A stretch of 64,000 bases of DNA from the NCBI GenBank assembly GCA_964035575.1, contig OZ037923.1, positions 1,116,001 to 1,180,000 of the forward strand, read 5' to 3'. The notes under the pieces were generated by a model. The model was given only the letters and a program-made list of their open reading frames with translations. It was not told the origin of the DNA and made no database searches. Position 1 is the first letter of the stretch. Each line of letters starts with the position of its first letter. The position numbers were made by a program, and so were the translations under genes. This stretch comes from Rhynchopus sp. YZ270_cl-10. Taxonomy: Eukaryota; Euglenozoa; Diplonemea; Diplonemida; Diplonemidae. Of the stretch, positions 21,056-28,600 are shown piece by piece.

Positions 21056-21087
21056 GGTGACCAAGCACAAGGGGCTTGTCATCATCT
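21056..21087 (+). ncRNA. Recurrent stem-loop element, copy A
   Basis: GGTGA, inner stem CAAGC/GCTTG, then TCATC. It differs from copy F by a T-A to C-G change on both arms, so pairing is kept. It may be a structured RNA or an element in a longer transcript; strand chosen from the shared flanks. Function unknown. Confidence 0.45.
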
Positions 21088-21505
21088 TACTAAAACCCCC
21101 TCTCCCCATCCACCCTCTCCTTACCCCCTTTTTGCATCTTTTCTATTTTCTGTGAATAGAAAGTATGCAAACGAATCTGAATTATGGATTTAATTTTTTT
21201 TGCATGTTCCAACATCTTTTGCTTTTGGGAAAGCCAAAGCAAATCAGCGAAACTCGATACATTTATATTTCTATAACTTTCCTTCCCGACCCCCACACCA
21301 CACCACAGGGGGGTTTTTTACGCGGAAGCGTGGTAGGCTGGTACACTGGTCTCCTCCTTTTGCAGCTTTGCTTGCAGCACAACGTCCGGTATTCACACCC
21401 CCACTTAGAACCGAGGTGGGGAGTGAGGACATTGTGTGTTCACTCTTTTAGGCTGTCTGTGCACAGAGAATGCTCTTTATCTTTTAAATGCTCTTTTAGG
21501 TCATA

Positions 21506-21549
21506 GGTGACTAAGCAGACGAGAGGCTTAGGTTCATCGTTACAAACTT
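21506..21549 (+). ncRNA. Recurrent stem-loop element, copy B
   Basis: GGTGA, inner stem CTAAGC/GCTTAG, then TCATC and a pyrimidine-rich tract ending in gcag near 21,566. Nearly the same as copy F at 54,477, with a 1-nt longer loop. Confidence 0.45.
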
Positions 21550-21659
21550 GTCTTCTTTTTATGCAGCCTTCAGCGTATGTGTTGTTTGAGTCAAATATCA
21601 CATACTTTTTCCACTGCCCATGAATACCCACCACCACCCCACCCGTCTTTCTTTTTAAA

Positions 21660-21698
21660 GGTGACCAAGCATGAGGGGTTGAGGGTCATCTTGTGAAC
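21660..21698 (+). ncRNA. Recurrent stem-loop element, copy C
   Basis: GGTGACCAAGC and GGTCATC are conserved, but the inner stem is weak. It lies 154 bp after copy B. Possibly a degenerate copy. Confidence 0.35.
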
Positions 21699-22431
21699 TT
21701 TTCTTTGTCTTCATTTTGTCGTATTTGTCCACAAGGTGGATTTTTTTTTTATAGCTCTAGTGTTAAGTGTTGCATGTTGTGCAGGCCATTGATAGTGTGT
21801 GGTTTTTCTACATTTGACGGAACAGCAGCGAAATGAGACTCACTAATGCCAAGTTTCAAGAGGGGGAAGAAAAAAAAAACGAGAAAAGACAGTACCGCAC
21901 TTTTTTTTGAATGTGTGCTAGATGCGTCACATCAGTGGTGCTGCCCTTTTGTTTGTTTTCCTGTTCTCTTGATGTTGGTTGGACTTCCGCTGTTGGCTGT
22001 TCAGTGTTATGTTTTTGACGACTGGTTTGCACAACACTGCACTGTAGGGAACACATGTAAAACGATGACACAAACGAAGTCAAAGTCTATGGTGGTAAAA
22101 CACCACACCCCCGTGTTGCCCACAGCCCTCCAAACCCCACTCTCTCTCCCTCTTTCTCTCCGACTGAGGATATCTTCAATAAAAAGCCAATGTGTCCACC
22201 TCACTGCTTTTCTTCTTTTGTCTCCTCAGTTGTGTGTCCCCACCACCACCACACCACTGTACGTCCAAACGGCCTCCTTCCATGGTGAGAGAGCAATGGA
22301 CTGGCAGGCGTAGCACTTCGAGGAGTTGTGTTTTCCTTACACAACAGCCCGCCATGAAGAGGTAGCCTGTATGCCTCAACACAACCTCACACCTGCAATC
22401 AGACACAATACACAAAACACCACACCACAAC

Positions 22432-22884
22432 ATGTCGAACACGTACCTGAACACCGTTGCAGGAGTGACTGGGTTTCTCGGACTGAAGCTTGCCGTGACA
22501 CACCTTCTCACGATCCGCACCCGCCTGCTGACGTCGTCGTACAAAGTGGGTGAGGACAGCACAGACATCCCTGCCCCTCTGGTGGCGCTGTTCAAGGTGC
22601 TGCTTGGTGCCTACGGACCCCCACAGGACATGGCAAGGCTGCAGGGGTGTGTGTCGAACTCGCTTGAGAACGAGCCGCAGCTGCTTGCCATGGCACTGCT
22701 GCTTGGCCTCTCCGGGAAGGCGAACGACACAGACGTGCTTCTGCTGAAGGTCTTCGCAGCCATGCGTTTCATCCACTTTGTCACGTACCTGCTTGCGGTC
22801 CAGCCGTTCCGCGCACTGTCCTTCGTGTCGGGGCTGACTGTGAACCTGTTCTTCGGTGCAAGGCTGACTGCACTCCTTCTCTGA
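22432..22884 (+). CDS. MAPEG-family membrane protein (MGST1 / prostaglandin E synthase-like)
   Basis: 150 residues, the normal length for MAPEG proteins (microsomal glutathione transferases and related synthases of the ER membrane). It has four hydrophobic segments: about 8-28, 48-62, 83-97 and 118-148. The family core is clear: the segment NSLENEPQLLAMALLLGLSG (residues 76-95) corresponds to the NDLEN..PFL region of MGST1, followed by AAMRFIHFVTYLL and QPFRALSF, the counterpart of the RALSF segment near the glutathione site. It probably conjugates glutathione or reduces lipid peroxides; the substrate cannot be told. The ATG at 22,432 has an acaac context like the other genes here. Single exon, on the same strand as its neighbours. 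Confidence 0.9.
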   Translation: MSNTYLNTVAGVTGFLGLKLAVTHLLTIRTRLLTSSYKVGEDSTDIPAPLVALFKVLLGAYGPPQDMARLQGCVSNSLENEPQLLAMALLLGLSGKANDTDVLLLKVFAAMRFIHFVTYLLAVQPFRALSFVSGLTVNLFFGARLTALLL

Positions 22885-23401
22885 TGTGCTAGAGCGGGAG
22901 GTAGGCTGGGATGTTTCAAGCCTTCGTTCGTTTCCTTGCAAGGAAGTGTTGTGGGTTGAGAAACGGAACAAATAATGCCACACGTTTGATCTTCTGATGT
23001 CAAGTCTTCTCTTTCCTTGTCCTTGGTACAGAGTTGGCAGAGCTCAGTTTGATTCTGATTCAGATTTTCATTTTTCCCTTTTCTATCTCCTTATTTGGAC
23101 CTTGTTGTATTTGCTCTCTAACTTGGCAACGCAACTACTCTCCATGGTCCATGGGTTGGGGTTCGGGTTGAGACTTCAGAGGACAGGCAAGAGCGGCTCT
23201 CAGGGTTATCTCGAGCTATAGTTCCTGCATTTGCTAATGTTCTTCAGCCTTAGTGTTTTATTGTTTGGAAGAGAAGAGTGAACACCACAGTAAAGACACC
23301 ATACATTCTGCAAGCATTTGTCATGCCCCACATGCCTCTCCTCGCACACAGCACCACCCAACACAACACAAGGGGGAACGAGGGAAATTAACACTATCAC
23401 A
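22885..23401. other. 3' region of the MAPEG gene and upstream part of the retrotransposon
   Basis: T-rich sequence to about 23,130, then mixed sequence leading to ORF1. The 5' end of the retrotransposon must lie here, but no sharp boundary is visible. Near 23,350 there is an aacacaacacaa run resembling the run at about 31,654 after ORF2, possibly target duplication or tail sequence. Confidence 0.4.
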
Positions 23402-25573
23402 ATGCAAAGCCCGGCTGGCCTCCATGCGGCATCCCCCGGTAACGTCGAGATTATCGACGGCAAACAAGCCGGGCAGCAGGTAGTGCGCCCCCTCGTGCTC
23501 ACACTCCCACCACCGCGCGAATACCGCATCCACCCCTTCCCCTCCAGCTTCCTGCAGGCACAGGCCACGGCCATGCTGAAGCAGATGGAGTGGAAGGCTG
23601 AGGTGACGGGCAGGAAGGCGGACGTCCTGCAGGTCACCGCCCCGCATCCGCCCCCCAACACAGAGCTCGTCATCAACGGGCACCGCATGTCCATCCAGGA
23701 CATGGACACGATCCGTGCCGAGCGGAAAAGGAAGGAGGAGGAAAAGCGGTTGAAGAAGGAGCACCGCGCGCACGAGGACGCCATTGCGGCCCTTCTGGCG
23801 GCCTTGCAAGGCATCAAGGGAACAGGTGGGCGGGGAGGCGGACGGGGCTACACGGCGAAAGAAGTCGTCGTCCCAGTCGCGCACCTACACGCGGTGCTGA
23901 AGGTGATCGCCCAGGACCGCGCGAAGCAGACGTCCCCGACCGCACCCGTCGCAACAGCTACAGCCCCTGCGCCAGTTGCAGTGCCTTCGTCCGCTAATGA
24001 TCCTGCGCCAGTTGTAGAGCCTTCGTCCGCTAATGCTCCTGCGACAGCTGCAGTGCCTTCGTCCGCTAATGATCCTGCGCCAGTTGCAGTGCCTTCGTCC
24101 GCTAATGATCCTGCGCCAGTTGTAGAGCCTTCGTCCGCTAATGATCCTGCGCCAGTTGTAGAGCCTTCGTCCGCTAATGCTCCTGCGACAGCTGCAGTGC
24201 CTTCGTCCGCTAATGATCCTACGCCCGCTGATGCCCCTGCGCCCACCCCAGCTCCTGCGCCCGCTGCTGCCGAGGAGATGTGGAAGCAGATGGGTGAGTG
24301 GGTGCAAAGGGAGGAGGCCGGCCGCAGGGCCTTTGAGGAGCGGATGAGCGAGCGCATCTGCAAGATTGCGGCGACTGCGGCGAAGGGGCTCAACAACAAC
24401 AACAACAACAGCAGCAACAACAGCAAAAACAGCAACAAAGGAGGGAGCAAAGGGATGAGCGACGACGCGCTGCTCAGCCACCACAAAGCACAAAGAGAAC
24501 GGCATGAGATTCGCGAACGTGTGAGTGGCATAGAAGTAACTCTCAGCGACGCCCTCAAGGAGATGAGACAGGCGTTCACCCCCACACGCAACCTGGCTGA
24601 AGAAGCGTCTGTGCAAGCTGCAGCCGCGAACCTGCAGGCGGCGCACGCCGTCCACACAGCGGACGCCACGGAGGCGGCGATGCTAGAGGGCCTGGCCTCC
24701 CTACAAGAGGGCCTGGCCTCCCTACACGCGAATGCGCGTGACCTCAAGCGGACCACCGCCGCAGACCTCGCCACCCTAAGGAGGCAGGCCAAGGAGGAGT
24801 CGGAGATCGCGCAAGCAAGAACGCACGCAGTAGGGCAGACCGCTGACGCTGCCGCTGCTGCTGCCGCTGCCGCTGCCGCTGACCTGACCACCCTGCGGAG
24901 AGAGGCCAAGGAGGAGGCGGAGATCGCGCATGCTAGAACGCATGAAGTAGAGCAGACCGCTGCCGCTGCCGCTGCTGCTGCCGCTGCCGCTGCCGGGCAG
25001 ACCGCTGCCGCTGCCGTTGACCTGGCCACCCTGCGCAGAGAGGCCGAGGAGGAGGCGGAACTCACGCGGGGTAGGACAGACACCATCGAGCGTCTGACCG
25101 GGGAGACGGCGCAGTCAACAGCCGTGATCGCCGAGGCCGCGGCGCAGAAGATCGCCGAAATGGACGCGGCGGCGAAGGCACTGGTGTCGGACACAGCGGA
25201 GGCTGTGAGGCAGCAGTCGCTGCAGAACGTGAAGGTGGAGAAGGTGCTGGGTGCTGTGGTCCAAAAACTGCAGACACCCCCAGCAGCGGCTCCCAAACCT
25301 CTTCCAACCATTGAAACAAAAGCCACCACTCCACCAACCCGACCGGCTCCACCGGCTCCTCCGGCACCTGTGGCACTAGCAATTACAGCAGACATGAAGG
25401 CATCCATGCCCAAGCAGGACAAACAGGATCCGGCACCAAGGGGGGCGGGGGCTTCGCGCCAGACAAAGGTAGATGAGGTGCTTAACATGATGCCCAAGTC
25501 GCGCGAGACCCCTTATCCCGCAAGGCAGCTCACGCTGGAAGCATGGGGAGGGGGGAAGAAGCCTCGGCAATGA
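23402..25573 (+). CDS. Retrotransposon ORF1 protein, coiled-coil and low-complexity
   Basis: 723 residues from the ATG at 23,402; the longer frame opens with TTG. It has a basic/coiled stretch (AERKRKEEEKRLKKEHRAH) at about 105-125. Next come 12-residue repeats of the type PAPVAVPSSAND (about 188-275), a Pro/Ala-rich linker, and an Asn-rich run (about 331-350). Last is a long Ala-rich coiled coil with three copies of a (D)LATLRR-AKEE-EIA-ART motif (about 455-560), and a Pro-rich C terminus. There is no zinc knuckle or RRM, but LINE ORF1 proteins are often coiled-coil RNA-binding proteins. Assignment to the element rests on position (46 bp upstream of ORF2, same strand) and lack of host-like features; a host gene remains possible. 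Confidence 0.65.
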   Translation: MQSPAGLHAASPGNVEIIDGKQAGQQVVRPLVLTLPPPREYRIHPFPSSFLQAQATAMLKQMEWKAEVTGRKADVLQVTAPHPPPNTELVINGHRMSIQDMDTIRAERKRKEEEKRLKKEHRAHEDAIAALLAALQGIKGTGGRGGGRGYTAKEVVVPVAHLHAVLKVIAQDRAKQTSPTAPVATATAPAPVAVPSSANDPAPVVEPSSANAPATAAVPSSANDPAPVAVPSSANDPAPVVEPSSANDPAPVVEPSSANAPATAAVPSSANDPTPADAPAPTPAPAPAAAEEMWKQMGEWVQREEAGRRAFEERMSERICKIAATAAKGLNNNNNNSSNNSKNSNKGGSKGMSDDALLSHHKAQRERHEIRERVSGIEVTLSDALKEMRQAFTPTRNLAEEASVQAAAANLQAAHAVHTADATEAAMLEGLASLQEGLASLHANARDLKRTTAADLATLRRQAKEESEIAQARTHAVGQTADAAAAAAAAAAADLTTLRREAKEEAEIAHARTHEVEQTAAAAAAAAAAAAGQTAAAAVDLATLRREAEEEAELTRGRTDTIERLTGETAQSTAVIAEAAAQKIAEMDAAAKALVSDTAEAVRQQSLQNVKVEKVLGAVVQKLQTPPAAAPKPLPTIETKATTPPTRPAPPAPPAPVALAITADMKASMPKQDKQDPAPRGAGASRQTKVDEVLNMMPKSRETPYPARQLTLEAWGGGKKPRQ
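23962..24228 (+). repeat. 36-bp tandem repeats in ORF1
   Basis: About eight copies of a 36-bp unit (ccttcgtccgctaatg core) encoding 12-residue PSSAN-type repeats. Variants alternate AVPSSAND and VEPSSAN. Confidence 0.85.
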
Positions 25574-25619
25574 CCCTAAAGCTGTAAAGCACTTATACCC
25601 CCGAACCATTCCACATCCC

Positions 25620-28600
25620 ATGCACGCCCCTCACAAAGCTAATCCCCCGTATTCTTCTTCTCCCTTTCACCTGTCGGCGACCCTAGCAGTCCCGCACATG
25701 CCAGCCCCGCTTTCTGTAGCAGTGGTCCCAGATATGATCCCAGAGTCAAAGAGAGGACCCACTACAGTCAACAGGTTAAACGGCCCCATGGTGAAATGCG
25801 GAGAAGAGGAGCAGCAGGACAGAATGGTAGGGGGTGGCCATGACCCAACGAAGGATGTTGGGGATGACACAGCCTGGCTGGACCACATGGCGGCCTTGCT
25901 GCGTACCACTCGCCGCTCAATACCCGGTGATGGTAACTGCCTGTTTGGGGCACTGGCCAGCCAATGCAGGGGTGACATCACAGCCGCCTCCTTACGCGCA
26001 CAGGTAACGGACAGCATGCGCACCAACGCCGAATACCGAAGCAACTACACCCCCGACACGCGCGACCCAAATGCACCCATTACGTATGACGCATACGTGG
26101 AGGACATGAGCTGCGACCGCAGATATGGTGACCACTGGTGCCTGCAGACGGCGGCGGTCCTCCTGAATGCGGAGGTTTGGGTGTTGAACGCCAGCGAGGG
26201 GAGCAGAGGTAACATGCGACGTGAAGGTAGCAGTCTCCAACCTGTACGGCTCTTGGGATTGACATACAGGCCGATGCACTACGACATACTGAATATACCT
26301 ATGGCGTTACACAGGTCTCTGCGATCCTGCTCTAATGATACCTTCCCCCTACCGGGAGGGCCGGCGTCGCCCGCCAGCAGCTCGCCCAACCGCAGACAGC
26401 GCAGACACACCGCAGCAGCGCGACTGGGGAATGCCATCAAGAAGCCTTCCTCCAACAAGCCCCTCACTCTCACGATAACCTCGATGAATATCACGTCTCT
26501 GGGTACGCACTCAATGAAGGTGCCAAACCTCCCGGGAGATATACTAACACTTCAGGAAACTCGTGCGGGGGCGGACATTAAGGGTACCATGCAGCAATAC
26601 TTCAGTGCTTCCAATTGGACCACCCACTGGGGCAAGGACCTGGTGAAGACAGGTATAGGAGTGCGGCAGCAGATTCCACCAGGAGGAGTGGCCACACTCA
26701 CAAAAGGCCACCTCACTGCGCAAGCTCTGAACCCTGTCTCTGAAGTGGAGAAGCGGTGCTACGAATCAACAAGAGTAGTCCACACGGCAGTGGCTGTAGG
26801 AGGGGGAGCAGCCCTGCATATCATCAACGTGTACGCACACTCCGGTGCCAACGCCGCTGCACAAAGAGAGGAACTGCTCACAGACGTCTTTGACATGGCC
26901 AACGCTCTAGGCCAGGCGGTACCGGTGCTGATTATAGGTGACCTTAACTGCAATTCAGACAGCAGTGGTGTGCTAGCGGCCGCAGAGCGATCGGGGAGGT
27001 GGGTAGACGTTGCTGCATCTATTGCGGCTGCTAGAACCGCTACACCCAACCACACCTGCAAATCTGCCACCGCCACGGGCTTCACTACGTCCCGAATTGA
27101 CCTCTGCCTCGCCAACATCACAGCAGCCCCGGCAGTAACAAAGGCAGACGTCACCACCACTTTTGAAGAATGCCCTTTCCCCTCGCACCTTCCACTGTCG
27201 ATCACCCTTGACCTTGAGACATATTCAGGCCAAACTAGCAGATGCGTCTTGCCTAAAGCATTCCCAGCTACCGTGCCCAGGGAGATCCCGGCCCCTGCGG
27301 CGGCTATGGCTGGCGCAATTGAGAAAAAGGAGCGGAACGGTCTCACAGGCGCCCAGATCCTGACCGAATTCGCGAACTTGGGGGAAGATTACCTGATCCT
27401 CCTTCATGATGGTGACACCTCTCCAACCAGCCAATACCGCGGGAGAGGCAAGAAGTCGCAGGTCAAAACGTCGCGACACGCTACCAAGCACTGCAATGCC
27501 AAAGGGGCGACCACAGACCTGACCAGAGCCAGGGATGCAGTTATGGGGAACCTGCGCACCATCCTCCAGCACATGGAGGCCAGACTCCAGGTGGACAGAC
27601 CTTATGCGATGACCCGTACAGAGGAGCACTCATGGAGAGCACTCACTCGCCACCGGGGCGGCCCACTGAAGGAAGAACTTGCTGAAGCCCTTGCCTTACC
27701 ATCGCCTGATTTGCAAACGCTGCAACGACTTCTGGAAAAGCTCACCGGATCCAATAAGGAGGCCTTCCTAGCCCTTAAGAGCCAGCGCAGCCTGCAATGG
27801 AAGCAGGTGATGCAGAACGCCTACGCAGGGTGTAAAGGCCAAGGAATGGTTTTCGACTTCGTCGCAGATCGCTTCACAACGCCAGCTGCGTTCATGAGGC
27901 AACATGATGGCACGCTCACAGCGGACCCAAAGAAAATCGATACCCTTCTCCTGGACAACGAAGCTTGGGGTGGAATTTTCCGCCGATACGTTGATTCACC
28001 TGAACCCAGCTGGAATGAATTTCTTGACACGTACGAAACGATACTCCCACACAGAGAGCCCATGGAGTGCGAGCAAATCACTGTGGACGACGTGCGTTCA
28101 GCTATTGGTAGATTGAAGCGCACTACATCCCCGGGTATGCATGGTTGGAGGGCCTTTGAGCTGCAGCAGCTGCCGGACAGCGTGCTCGCACTACTGGCGG
28201 AAGGTTTGAATGCGATCGAACGCGACGGTGTGTGGCCGGAAGACCTCATGCAGGCCCTAGTACCTCTCATTCCCAAACCTGAAAGCGATGCAAACCCCCT
28301 GTCACAACGCCCTATCACGATCACGGCTGTTTTGTACCGGGTCTGGGCGTCGGTGCGTGCGAAATCGGCTTTCCCTTGGCTTGAGAAGCTGGCCCCCGAG
28401 GGGCTGCACGGGTGCAGGCCCAAACACGGCACAGAGGACCTGTACTGGCACCTAGCAGCCCAGCTGGAATGCGCGCATCTGTCTGAGGGCGATATGTACG
28501 GAGTCGCTATCGACTTCCAAAAGTGCTTTGACACAGTGCCGATAGAGATCACATTTCAGCTTGCGGCGCGGCTGGGATTCAACGAAGTGGTGCTAACCAC

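Larger units (their letters stand above)
19901..22431. other. 2.5-kb intergenic region with repeated stem-loops
   Basis: No convincing coding region; it is T-rich with short chance ORFs. It holds an 18-bp hairpin (20,890-20,929) and three copies of a stem-loop family (21,056, 21,506 and 21,660) that also occurs at 51,920, 52,043 and 54,477. The last part is presumably the promoter and 5' UTR of the MAPEG gene. Confidence 0.5.
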
